In this document: positions 43,113-51,679 of the stretch, in pieces
How the letters are laid out: each line of letters opens with the position of its first letter
Numbering within the stretch: position 1 is the first letter of the stretch
Assembly (NCBI GenBank): GCA_947166705.1
Contig: CAMVFE010000001.1
Coordinates: 62,001-126,000, forward strand
Length of the DNA stretch: 64,000 bases
Direction: 5' to 3'
Origin: an uncultured Clostridia bacterium
GTDB lineage: Bacteria > Bacillota > Clostridia > Christensenellales > Aristaeellaceae
Position numbers and translations under genes: made by a program
The notes under the pieces: model-generated
The model's input: the letters and a program-made list of their open reading frames with translations, nothing else
The model's database searches: none
Told to the model about the DNA's origin: nothing

Positions 43113-45338
43113 TCAGCGGATCAGCCCCTCGTAGGCGCTGACGATCTGCTCCCGCAGGTCCTGCCAGTCCCGGCCGCGGACGGTCTCCAGTCCGCCCTTG
43201 TACAGCCTTTCCCGCAGCTCCGCGTCCTCCGTGATCCTCCGGATGGCTTCCACCGCCGCCCCAACGTCCCCCGCCGGGTACAGCAGGCAGTTCTCCCCGT
43301 CCCGCAGGTATTCGGCGTTCCCGCCGTTGGGAACCACGACGCAGGCTCCGCCCGTCGCCATCATCTCCAGCGGCGGGTAGGAGAAGCTCTCCAGCAGGCT
43401 GGACTTCAGCAGGATGTCGCACTCCCCGTAGACCTCCGGCGTCCTGTCGTAGGGCACGGCGTGCAGGAACTGATCCACCCGGTAGGTTTCCTTCGGCTCC
43501 GCGTTGTAGGACATGTACCGGATCTCGTATTTCTCCGGGTCCAGCATCCCGGCGATCCGGAAGCTCTCGTCCACGTTCTTGTAGTCCACCGCGCAGTCGC
43601 CCTCGATCAGGATCCGGATCTTCCGCCCGGCCCAGTCCCGCCTCCGGGGCGTGTATTTCTCCGTCTCCAGCCCGTTCCGCAGGAGGATCGGCCGCTGTCC
43701 GTAGCGCTCCCGCAGCCAGCCCTCGCACCAGGGGGAGATCGTCAGGTACTTCCATTCCTTCGGCAGGAAGTAGCTCGCCTCGCTCCCCAGCCGCTGCGGG
43801 TCGCCGCAGGGATAGAAATCCCGCTCATAGTTCTGCACCAGGTAGGCCCGGGTTCCGACCCGCGGATAGCCGCGGATGAAATCCACCGTGGTCCACATGG
43901 TGGCGACCATCAGGTCGTAGTAAGCGTTGAACTCGCAACCGCCGTCGGCGTAGGAAAGGCACTGGAAGCTGTGCCCGAATTCCTTCCACACGTGCCATTT
44001 CGCGGTGGTCGAAATCAGGTCCACGTTCCATCCCGCGTCCTGCAGGAAGCACGCGTGCCGCAGCGCCACCATGATGCCCCCGCTCAGCTCGCAGGAGGGC
44101 AGCACGAAGGCTGCGTGCGGCTTCCGGATCTTCTCGTAAATCTCCCGGACCCGCGCCGTATTCTCCGTGGTCACGCAGTGCGCCCGGCAGTACCGGTACG
44201 CGTTCTCCGCGATCCTGTCCCGCAGCTCCGTCTCCCGGACCGCCCGGCTCAGAACCTCGTACCATTCCCCGTCCGCGGCCGTCAGCCCGGTCTCCCCGTC
44301 CCGGATCATCTCCTCGAAGGCGCCGGTCCGGCTGGCGGCGGTTGGCACCTTCACCAGCGCGGCTTCGACCCATTTGTTCTCGGACTTGGCCCGGTTGAAC
44401 ACCGTGTCCTCCACCGGCGCCAGGTTCAGGTCCACCCCCGCGATGATTTCCGGCAGCCCCTCCCATTCCGTGAAGGGCTTCCGGATGATACGGCCCTCGT
44501 AGGGCTTCAGCTCCTCCGGCAGGTCCAGCATCCCCATCAGCAGCAGCCGGACCTCCGGGTTTTCATCCATCACCCGGGTCACCGCCGGGCGGATCAGCTC
44601 GAAATCGGCGTTGTGCGTCACGGATCCGCTGAAGTAGCCCAGGATGACTTCCTTCCCCGCCGCGCGCCGCACCCGCTTCTCCTCCGCCGCCTTCCGCCAG
44701 GCGTCCTCGCTCAGCTGCACCATCCTTTCGGAGGCGCAGTTCCGGTTCACGTACACCGGGCTCAGGATCTTCTCCATCTCCCGGCGCATGCCCTCCGTCG
44801 TGGTCGTGGCCGCCTCGCACATCCGCAGCGTGGCGCCGTAGCGCTCGACGCCCTCGTCGTACAGGGCCCGCTCCTCCCGGCTGAAGGCCTTCACGGCCGG
44901 GATCGACTCCGTGTATTTCGTGTCGATCACCAGGTCGTCGATGTCGAAGGCCACCCGCTTTCCGACGCTCTTCGCCAGCCGGATCGCCTCCCCGGTCTTC
45001 TCCGTGTACGGGCAGCGGAAGAACACGATGGTGCTTCCCGCCAGCACGTCCTCCGGCCGGCAGGCTTCCGCGGAAATCTCCGCGGCGGTATACCCCGCCG
45101 CGCGCAGCTGCTCGATCTGGTGCGTCACCCGGTACCGGGGCGGATGCGGGGCCTGCTCCGGCGGGCAGCCGTTCACGAACAGCACGTCGTAAAGCACACG
45201 CTCCGGCCGGCTGTATTCATGGTGCTCCCGTTCATATTTCCGGATGAACCGCGTCCGAGCCTCCCGGAAGGTGCCCTTCAGCCCCGCCTCGTCCCACGAC
45301 CGCAGGAAAAGGTAGCTCCATCTCAGCGCTCTTCCCAT
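43113..45338 (-). CDS. Double-domain GT4-type glycosyltransferase
   Basis: A 741-residue protein with two GT-B folds in tandem. The first (about 50-405) has VAFDIDDLVIDTKY, ILGYFSGSVTHNADF and DLNLAPVEDTVFNRAKSENKWVEAALVKVP. The second (about 410-741) has SCELSGGIMVALRHACFLQDAGW, IRILIEGDCAVDYKNVDESF and LLKSSLLESFSYPPLEMMATGGACVVVPNGGNAEYL, the GT4 donor-binding region with the E-x7-E pattern. It is 51 bases after the ABC exporter stop, the last gene of the RiPP-like operon. It could build an oligosaccharide for the STT3-type protein upstream; this is inference. Confidence 0.85.
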   Translation of the reverse strand: MGRALRWSYLFLRSWDEAGLKGTFREARTRFIRKYEREHHEYSRPERVLYDVLFVNGCPPEQAPHPPRYRVTHQIEQLRAAGYTAAEISAEACRPEDVLAGSTIVFFRCPYTEKTGEAIRLAKSVGKRVAFDIDDLVIDTKYTESIPAVKAFSREERALYDEGVERYGATLRMCEAATTTTEGMRREMEKILSPVYVNRNCASERMVQLSEDAWRKAAEEKRVRRAAGKEVILGYFSGSVTHNADFELIRPAVTRVMDENPEVRLLLMGMLDLPEELKPYEGRIIRKPFTEWEGLPEIIAGVDLNLAPVEDTVFNRAKSENKWVEAALVKVPTAASRTGAFEEMIRDGETGLTAADGEWYEVLSRAVRETELRDRIAENAYRYCRAHCVTTENTARVREIYEKIRKPHAAFVLPSCELSGGIMVALRHACFLQDAGWNVDLISTTAKWHVWKEFGHSFQCLSYADGGCEFNAYYDLMVATMWTTVDFIRGYPRVGTRAYLVQNYERDFYPCGDPQRLGSEASYFLPKEWKYLTISPWCEGWLRERYGQRPILLRNGLETEKYTPRRRDWAGRKIRILIEGDCAVDYKNVDESFRIAGMLDPEKYEIRYMSYNAEPKETYRVDQFLHAVPYDRTPEVYGECDILLKSSLLESFSYPPLEMMATGGACVVVPNGGNAEYLRDGENCLLYPAGDVGAAVEAIRRITEDAELRERLYKGGLETVRGRDWQDLREQIVSAYEGLIR

Positions 45339-45389
45339 CTTTTTCCCTTTCTCTTTCCGTTCTCTCCGCGGCTTCCGTCTTCCTTTCCG

Positions 45390-47105
45390 TCAGCCGGGCG
45401 TATTCTCCTCTGCCTCCGTCAGAAGCCTCCCCTGCCGGAGCCTCCAGTGCTTTTCGCAGATGCCGTCCGCCGCCGGCCGGTGGCTGACGAGGATCACCGT
45501 CCTGTCCCGCAGGCCGGCGATGTTCCGCAGCATGGCCGCCTCCGTCTCCGCGTCCAGCGCGGAGGTGGCCTCGTCCAGCAGCAGGATGGGCGCGCCGCTC
45601 AGGATGGCCCGCGCCGCCGCGACGCGCTGCGCCTGGCCCTCCGAAAGCCCGATGCCGTGCTCACCCAGCACGGCGTCCAGCCCGATCTCGTCCGCCAGCT
45701 CCTCGATGCACGCCGCCCTCAGGGCCGCGCGCACCGCCTCCGGCGGGGCGTCCCCGGCGAAAAGCAGCAGGTTCTCCCGCAGCGTCCCAGAAAACAGCGT
45801 GTTCCCCTGGGGAACGTAGGCGAAGAGCCTCCGGATCCCCCGGGACGCGGGAACCTCCCGGCCCCCGCCCTCGAAAACGATGCGTCCGGACGTCGGCTTC
45901 CAGATCCCGAGCAGCAGCTGGAAAAGGCTGGTTTTTCCCTCCCCGGACGCTCCCCGCAGCGAAATGGAATCCCCCTTCCGGATCTCGCCGCAGGCGTCCC
46001 GCAGCACGTCCTCAGTCCCGTCTCCGTACCGGAAGCTCACGTGGTCCAGCCGGATGCGCTCAAAGTCCGCGAGGGTCCCCAGGTTCTCGTCCTCCGGCAG
46101 GCTCAGGAACTCCTGCAGCCGCTCCGCGGACGACGTCGCCGCGTAGACCCGCGCCATCAGGTTCGCCGCGCCCGCGACCGGATTCTGCAGCCTGCTCACC
46201 AGCGGAATCAGCGCTGCCAGGCTTCCGTAGCTGAATTCGCCCCGGAAGATTTTGACGCAGCCCCACAGGTAGCAGAACAGCCAGGAAAAATCCAGCACGC
46301 TTCCGACACCGCTGCGCATGAAAACGGCCAGCATCCCGTTCCGCTTCCGGGCCTCCGCCAGCTCCTCCGCGCGCTTCCCCACGCGTTCCATCGCCCGCGC
46401 CTCCGCCGCGCCGGCCTTCAGCACGCGGATGTTTCCGACCGTCTCCTGCGCCGCGGCGTGCATCGCGTCCTCCGCCCGCTGCATGCGGCGGTGCCGCGCG
46501 CGCACCGGTCCCCGGAACATGCGCGTGAACGCCGTCCACGCCGCGGAGCCCAGCAGCAGCGCGGGCACGAACCGCCAGTCCATCGTGATCAGGATCGCCG
46601 CCGCCCCGATGAAGGATACGCCCGTCCGGACCAGGGACGGCAGGACCTCCGTCACCCCGTCCCGCACCTCGGTGGCGTCGGAAAAGATCCGGTTCACCAG
46701 CTCCCCGCTGTGGTAGCCCTGCAGCGCCGCCCAGTCCCGCGTCAGCAGCCCCTGCACCGCGTTCCGCTGGATCTCCTTCTGCAGGTCCGCGGAAGCCCGG
46801 TTCTGCATGTGCCCGCTGAGAAAGGAAAACACCCGCTCCAGCACGATCGCCGCCGCCAGCAGGCATCCGAAGCGGATCATCGGCTCCCGTGCCCCGGCCG
46901 CGGCGCTGTCCACCAGCTCCCGGGTGATCAGCGGTATGCCCAGCGCGGTCAGCACGAAGAGAATATTGAGCAGGATCATCAGCCGCACGGTGCCCCGCAC
47001 CGGCCGGCACCAGCCCCGGATCAGCGAAAGCGGGGAAAAGCGGAAAACCTTTTTCAGCTTTTCCAGATCGGATACCTGCCTGTCCGTTTCCCTGCCGTCC
47101 CTCAT
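45390..47105 (-). CDS. ABC exporter (type IV fused TM-ATPase half-transporter)
   Basis: A 571-residue half-transporter. Six hydrophobic helices lie in residues 35-290, then an ATPase domain with SLRGASGEGKTSL (Walker A), LSEGQAQRVAAARA (signature), ILLLDEATSALD (Walker B) and VSHRPA (H-loop). There is no N-terminal C39 peptidase domain. It sits between the NTP_transf_5 protein and the GT4 gene in the RiPP-like operon, and dedicated exporters of this type are usual in such pathways. It may export the modified peptide or flip a lipid-linked glycan. Confidence 0.9.
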   Translation of the reverse strand: MRDGRETDRQVSDLEKLKKVFRFSPLSLIRGWCRPVRGTVRLMILLNILFVLTALGIPLITRELVDSAAAGAREPMIRFGCLLAAAIVLERVFSFLSGHMQNRASADLQKEIQRNAVQGLLTRDWAALQGYHSGELVNRIFSDATEVRDGVTEVLPSLVRTGVSFIGAAAILITMDWRFVPALLLGSAAWTAFTRMFRGPVRARHRRMQRAEDAMHAAAQETVGNIRVLKAGAAEARAMERVGKRAEELAEARKRNGMLAVFMRSGVGSVLDFSWLFCYLWGCVKIFRGEFSYGSLAALIPLVSRLQNPVAGAANLMARVYAATSSAERLQEFLSLPEDENLGTLADFERIRLDHVSFRYGDGTEDVLRDACGEIRKGDSISLRGASGEGKTSLFQLLLGIWKPTSGRIVFEGGGREVPASRGIRRLFAYVPQGNTLFSGTLRENLLLFAGDAPPEAVRAALRAACIEELADEIGLDAVLGEHGIGLSEGQAQRVAAARAILSGAPILLLDEATSALDAETEAAMLRNIAGLRDRTVILVSHRPAADGICEKHWRLRQGRLLTEAEENTPG

Positions 47106-47175
47106 GCCGCGTCCTCCCGCCGTGCCGTCCGAATTCCGTCTCCCCGTGCCGTCCGCGGGGCGCCCGCAGGCGGTC

Positions 47176-48327
47176 CTACCGCGCCGGCGGATCCTGCTTC
47201 CCCCGTTCCGGCAGCAGGCCCAGCACGGCCTTCATCTCCGCCGCCGCCTTTCCCCTCCGGCGGGAAAACACCCCGCGCGCCAGGCGCGCCGCGCAGTACG
47301 CCGGATACAGGAACGGCGCCCTGCGCAGGGAGGGAAAGGCCTCGGTCATGTAGCTGTAGGGGGGAACGAGCCGCGCCAGGAAATAGCGGAGCCGGCCCCG
47401 CTGCGCCACCTTTTTCCGGATGCCCTCCTCCATTTCGCCGTAGGCCCCGGCGTCGGCGATCCGCCCGAACATCTCCCGCTGCGCCGCGGTCAGCTCCCGC
47501 CCGGAGAAAAGCGCCTCCGCCAGTTCCCGGTTCGTCCGCTCGAAATCCGCGATCCCCATCTTTTGCGCTTCCCGGGCGATGTAGGCCATGTCCGGCCGGC
47601 AGCTCCGCAGGAAAACGTAGATATCCAGCAGGGACCGCAGCCCCGTCCCGTTCTCGGAATAGTGCTTGTATTCATGGGCGGTCATGTAGAGGTAGAAATC
47701 CTCGTCCGAAAAATGGTATCCGAACCCGTTCCCCTCGTCCTTGATGAGCCGGTCCTTCACATGCTCGTAGTACGCCGCCACCCCGGATCCGCGGATTCCG
47801 GAAAACACCGTCTCCGAAAACAGCTTCCGGTGCATCTCGAAATTGCTGACCGGCGGCCGCATGTAGACGTCGTGGGCGTCCGCGCCGTAATGCTCCTGCG
47901 TGAAGCCCAGCTCCAGCATGATCCGCCGGACGTCCTTCGCCCGCGCCGCGTCGAACAGGATGTCGTTGTCCGCCATCTCCCGGAGCCCGAAGCCGGGATA
48001 CCGCTCCTTCATCACCGCTCCCTTGAGCGGCATGTACCAGATGCCGGCATCCTCCAGCGCCGCGAGCACCCGCGCCCGGTCCCGGTCCAGCAGCAGGATC
48101 CGCCGCTGGGCCTGGGCGATCGCCCGGTGAAACCTTTCGTCGCGGATTCCCGCGGCCTCCAGGGCGGTCCCCGCCGCGGATGCCAGGGAGTGGCGCGCGG
48201 CGGCTTCATAAACCCGGCCCAGGTCCATCCGGGAAACCAGCTCCCCGGGCGGCGCCTCGCCCCTCACGGCGCAGGAAGCCAGCAGCGCCGCCTGCTCCGC
48301 CGGCGTCCCGTAAGCTCTTTCCATCAT
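47176..48327 (-). CDS. NTP_transf_5 family (nucleotidyltransferase-fold) protein
   Basis: A 383-residue protein with start ATG at 48327 overlapping the signal peptidase stop by 4 bases. IWYMPLKGAVMKERYPGFGLREMADNDILFD (near residues 95-125) holds the LKG and acidic motif of the NTP_transf_5 nucleotidyltransferase-like family. FHFSDEDFYLYMTAHEYKHYSENGTGLRSLLDIYVFL is its typical second half. Such genes are often found in lasso-peptide and other RiPP clusters with HPr-kinase-like and S26 proteins, where their role is not well known. Confidence 0.75.
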   Translation of the reverse strand: MMERAYGTPAEQAALLASCAVRGEAPPGELVSRMDLGRVYEAAARHSLASAAGTALEAAGIRDERFHRAIAQAQRRILLLDRDRARVLAALEDAGIWYMPLKGAVMKERYPGFGLREMADNDILFDAARAKDVRRIMLELGFTQEHYGADAHDVYMRPPVSNFEMHRKLFSETVFSGIRGSGVAAYYEHVKDRLIKDEGNGFGYHFSDEDFYLYMTAHEYKHYSENGTGLRSLLDIYVFLRSCRPDMAYIAREAQKMGIADFERTNRELAEALFSGRELTAAQREMFGRIADAGAYGEMEEGIRKKVAQRGRLRYFLARLVPPYSYMTEAFPSLRRAPFLYPAYCAARLARGVFSRRRGKAAAEMKAVLGLLPERGKQDPPAR

Positions 48328-48773
48328 GCCTCTCTCTTCCGCCGGAACCGCCGGATCCGCCGCAGCAGCCCCCGCGCCCGCAGCGCGATCACCCGCGCCG
48401 GGTACCCGGCGCCCCAGATCCGCGCGTAAATCCGGTATTTCCGGTCCTTCACCGATATCGTCTTCCCGTCCCGGATGACCGCCGTCAGCACGCCGATCAT
48501 CTGCCGCGGCGGAACGCCCTTCTCCCGCCGCCACCGGTTGTCCCCGCACATCACGTACCCGTCCGGCCGGATCTTCAGGATCCGGTGCAGCACGTATTCC
48601 CCGCTGTCCCGCCGGTACAGCGGCACGTCGTATTTCCTCAGCGGCTCCCGGATGGGCTCGATGACCACCAGGTCCCGGCCCTCCCGGATCAGGGGAAGCA
48701 TGCTGTCCCCCCGGTTCGTGTAAACCAGCCGGCCGTCCCGCTCCAGGATCTCGCGAAAGTCCATCTTACTCAT
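48324..48773 (-). CDS. S26 signal peptidase, Sec11/SipW-type Ser-His
   Basis: A 149-residue protein (start ATG at 48773, overlapping the STT3-like stop; an alternative ATG is at 48764). NRGDSMLPLIREG carries the nucleophile S24; VLHRILKI puts H63 where the ER-type and SipW-type enzymes have histidine and the usual bacterial enzymes have lysine; MCGDN is the third conserved block. There is no clear N-terminal membrane anchor; the tail is strongly basic and may be membrane-associated. In this operon it could remove the leader of the small precursor at 51223. It may also be cytoplasmic-facing and act otherwise. Confidence 0.75.
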   Translation of the reverse strand: MSKMDFREILERDGRLVYTNRGDSMLPLIREGRDLVVIEPIREPLRKYDVPLYRRDSGEYVLHRILKIRPDGYVMCGDNRWRREKGVPPRQMIGVLTAVIRDGKTISVKDRKYRIYARIWGAGYPARVIALRARGLLRRIRRFRRKREA

Positions 48774-51201
48774 CCGCAGGCCCCGCCTCTTCCCCCGTCC
48801 CGTGAATCCGCCAGACCTGCGCCGCCCAGCCGGCCTTCCGGGCATATCCGATCCGCAGCTGGGCAAGGCTTTCCTCCCCGGCCGTGTCGGCGTACCAGGT
48901 TCCCAGCTTCTCAAAGCCCTCCACGGATGCGTCCTCGCAGACCAGCAGGCGGACCAGCAGGCTGTCGCAAAGGTTTTCGCTGCACAGGAAGGCGCAGTAC
49001 CGCCCCTTCTCCCGCAGCAGGACGGCGGCCAGGCCGTCGTTTTCCCGCCTCTCGTCCCGGATCCTTTTTCCGTTCTCCCAGACGCAGAGGCGGCTGAACG
49101 CGCGGGTCTCTCCCTTCAGGGTGTATTCCGCTTCGATGTGCCCGTACTCCCCTTCCCGGATCCGGACGGTATATCTCCCGTCCGTCATCGGGATCAAGGC
49201 CTCCCCGTTCTCCGCCGCGGCGGACGCGGACGAGCTCAGCGTGAAAGCGCGCTCCTCCTGCGCCCTCGTCTCCGGGTTCCAGAAGCCGAAATATCCCAGG
49301 GAGGTGTATCGCTGCAGGATGTCCGTGCTCAGCACCAGCGCCGCCGGATCCGGATCAACAGGATGGGTTTCGTCCAGCACCGCCGCCGGCGCCCCCTCCT
49401 CCCGGAAAACCGCCCCCGCTTCGTCCCGGGAAAGCGGCAGGATCCGGAGCAGCAGGCCGGCGGCCCGCGCCTGGTCCATCCCCGCCTCCGTCAGCCGGTC
49501 CAGCGCGTCGGTCCCGCTCTCGCCCAGCATGCGGAAAATGCCGGCCGCCAGCCTCGGGTCCTCGGCCAGCAGCGCCTTCGCCAGAAACCAGCTCCGCGCC
49601 CCGCTGTCGCTTCCGCCGTCCCCAAGGGTCCGGCGGTCTCCCCGGTACTGCAGGTAATATCCGTCGTCCCACCAGGACGCGGCCACGGTGTTCTCCGGCG
49701 TGTGCTCCCGGACCCACCCGAGGGCCTCCGCCTTGCTGTCGTTGATCAGGGTGGAGGGCGCAGAGCTCCGGAGGTTCTTTACGCCCGTCCGGCACGCGGG
49801 AAGGGCGGCGGCCAGCGCCAGCGCCGCGCACAGCGCCCGGGCGGCCGTTCTCCGGCGTCCCTGCGCCCGGCCCGCGAGCCGGTACAGTTCCCCCACCGTC
49901 AGCCCGCACAGCAGGCAGACGGGCAGCGCCGTGATCTCCGCGAAGCGCACCGCCCGCAGCCCGAGCAGGATCCCGGCCGTCAGCCACAGGCTGAAATAAA
50001 CCGTCTCCGTCCGGGCATACGCGGCCTCCCGCCTAAGGGTCTCGTCCTCCGCCCCGCGCCGGGTCGCGGCGGCCCGCGCCCAGCTGAGCGGGAACCAGTA
50101 GACCGCCAGTGCGAAGGGAATCAGCCCGCCCGCACGGCCGAGCAGCGAATCCGTGCCCGGCAGGATCAGCTTCCGCAGCCCGCCCTTCGGCAGGAAGGGC
50201 AAAGGCTGCATCTCCGCAATATGCTCCAGGGCGTACGGCATGGCGTCTGCGCTTCCGGCCGCCGCGCGAAACGCGGCCGGCGCGCGCAAAAGCTCCGCAA
50301 GCCCTTCCCGCCCGCGCACCAGCAACAGCGCCGCCGCGGGCAGCAGCAGCCCCGGCAGCGCACGCCGGAGGATCAGCCGGATCCGCCGGGACGGCGCCAG
50401 GCCCGGAAAAGCGCGGGAAAAAAGCAGCAAAGCGGCGCTGATCGCCAGCGCCGCCTCGGAAAGCAGCAGGTATCCGGAATGCGCGCGCCAGAAAAGCCCC
50501 GTCGCGGCAAAGGCGGCGGCGCTCAGCAGGGCGCAGGCCAGCCTCCGCCCGCGGCCCGGCTCGCACAGGCTCGCCATCTGCGCCGTCACGGCCGCCGTCG
50601 GCAGCACGGCCAGCGCCATGTCCGTATCAAAAAAGCCCGCCTGCGTATGCTGCACGAAGGGAATCGCCCCGGCCGCCAGCAGCGCCGCCGTGAGCCCGCC
50701 CGCGAGCGAGGTCCTTCTCCGCGTATAAAAATACGCGGGTAGCACTGCGAGGCTCCCGATCACGGGGCCCATCCAAGCAGCGGTCCGCGTCAGGGAAACG
50801 CCGAAGGGGGAAAGCAGCCGCCACAGCGCCCACGCGAGCACGGAAAGGCCCAGCGGCTGTACAGCGCCGTCCTTCCCGCCGCCCGTGCGCGCGCCGATCA
50901 GGGGATCATCCTCCCGGTTCTGGGTCCAGGCCGCGCCTCCCCCCTCCGCCATCTCCCGCGCCTTGCGCAGGTAGTAGTACGAATCGTTCTCCGTCAGATA
51001 GGGCTCCCCGTCCTCATCCTGGAAAAAAGAAAAAACCCGGGGTTCCTCCGCCGGGAGCAGGTATGCGGAGGCCCGGATCAAAAAGGCCGCGCAAAATACA
51101 ACTGCCAGCAGAATCCCCGGAAGCAGTTTCCTGAAAGCGTATTTCCGGCGCGGTTTTCCCTCCGCCCCGTTTTTCGTCTCCAAGTCTTTCCCGTCCTTCA
51201 T
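48766..51201 (-). CDS. STT3-type oligosaccharyltransferase
   Basis: An 811-residue protein with about thirteen hydrophobic helices in the first 480 residues. DSYYYLRKAREMAEGG (first acidic loop), HTQAGFFDTDMALA (second acidic motif, near 173) and RFAEI follow the STT3/PglB/AglB pattern, and SWWDDGYYLQYRGDRRTLGDGGSDSG near residue 509 is the WWDxG sequon-recognition motif. The C-terminal 300 residues are extracytoplasmic. STT3 proteins attach lipid-linked oligosaccharides to Asn in N-x-S/T. The gene starts 21 bases after the precursor peptide gene, in the same operon, which is unusual for RiPP loci. A truncated copy of the N-terminus lies at 55591. Confidence 0.9.
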   Translation of the reverse strand: MKDGKDLETKNGAEGKPRRKYAFRKLLPGILLAVVFCAAFLIRASAYLLPAEEPRVFSFFQDEDGEPYLTENDSYYYLRKAREMAEGGGAAWTQNREDDPLIGARTGGGKDGAVQPLGLSVLAWALWRLLSPFGVSLTRTAAWMGPVIGSLAVLPAYFYTRRRTSLAGGLTAALLAAGAIPFVQHTQAGFFDTDMALAVLPTAAVTAQMASLCEPGRGRRLACALLSAAAFAATGLFWRAHSGYLLLSEAALAISAALLLFSRAFPGLAPSRRIRLILRRALPGLLLPAAALLLVRGREGLAELLRAPAAFRAAAGSADAMPYALEHIAEMQPLPFLPKGGLRKLILPGTDSLLGRAGGLIPFALAVYWFPLSWARAAATRRGAEDETLRREAAYARTETVYFSLWLTAGILLGLRAVRFAEITALPVCLLCGLTVGELYRLAGRAQGRRRTAARALCAALALAAALPACRTGVKNLRSSAPSTLINDSKAEALGWVREHTPENTVAASWWDDGYYLQYRGDRRTLGDGGSDSGARSWFLAKALLAEDPRLAAGIFRMLGESGTDALDRLTEAGMDQARAAGLLLRILPLSRDEAGAVFREEGAPAAVLDETHPVDPDPAALVLSTDILQRYTSLGYFGFWNPETRAQEERAFTLSSSASAAAENGEALIPMTDGRYTVRIREGEYGHIEAEYTLKGETRAFSRLCVWENGKRIRDERRENDGLAAVLLREKGRYCAFLCSENLCDSLLVRLLVCEDASVEGFEKLGTWYADTAGEESLAQLRIGYARKAGWAAQVWRIHGTGEEAGPADE

Positions 51202-51222
51202 CTCCGCCGCGGGCCGGATTGC

Positions 51223-51348
51223 TCAGCAGCTGACGTTCATGTTCGAGGAGCCGTACTTGGAGGTGCAGTCCTCTCCCGAGGTCAGGATCGCGTCGTCCTC
51301 GAGCTCGATGACTTCCATTTCGGGCTTTTCGTAAGCGGTCTTTTCCAT
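51223..51348 (-). CDS. Precursor-like small peptide (RiPP precursor candidate)
   Basis: A 41-codon gene with a strong GGAGG seven bases before ATG at 51348. The N-terminal half MEKTAYEKPEMEVIELEDDA is acidic and leader-like; after ILTSGED the C-terminal part is CTSKYGSSNMNVSC, with cysteines at 28 and 41 and an N-V-S sequon at 38-40. It lies directly after a PqqD-like RRE gene and a radical SAM/SPASM gene and before the STT3-type gene. A second related peptide is encoded at 55834. The modification and cleavage site cannot be read from the sequence. Confidence 0.8.
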   Translation of the reverse strand: MEKTAYEKPEMEVIELEDDAILTSGEDCTSKYGSSNMNVSC

Positions 51349-51404
51349 GGTGGTTCCTCCCGGATAGTCTCTTCCGCGCGGGCCGGATTCCGGCCCGTTC
51401 GCTG

Positions 51405-51665
51405 TCATTCCTCCAGCGCGCCGATTCCGCGCAGAGTATTCAGGATATTCGACACGTCCCGGGCAATCTCCTCCCTCGGCGCGTCGTATTTTTGGAATAA
51501 TTCCTCCACGATCCGCTCCTCCGTGGTTTCCTCCTTCAGCCGGTCCACGATGAAGGCGGCCGCGGCGTTGCTGCGGACGATGCCCTTGAAGGCCTCCCGT
51601 CCCAGCGGCACCAGGAACTGAACGCCGTCCAGCTCCTGGGTCATAAAATTCTCTTTAAGCTTCAT
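51405..51665 (-). CDS. PqqD-like RiPP recognition element protein
   Basis: An 86-residue protein from ATG at 51665 with GGAGGG seven bases upstream. MKLKENFMTQELDGVQFLVP, NAAAAFIVDRLKEETTEERIVEELFQKYD and the three-helix plus winged-sheet pattern match the stand-alone PqqD fold that binds precursor leaders. It is 14 bases after the radical SAM stop and 56 bases before the precursor gene. It probably presents the leader to the radical SAM maturase. Confidence 0.85.
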   Translation of the reverse strand: MKLKENFMTQELDGVQFLVPLGREAFKGIVRSNAAAAFIVDRLKEETTEERIVEELFQKYDAPREEIARDVSNILNTLRGIGALEE

Positions 51666-51679
51666 CTTCCGTCCCTCCT

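Noticed and set aside
43461-47744. Very long plus-strand open frame (1427 codons)
   Set aside because: It is antisense to the GT4, ABC and NTP_transf_5 genes; its product is rich in P, R, H and Q with no motif. High G+C removes stops from such frames.
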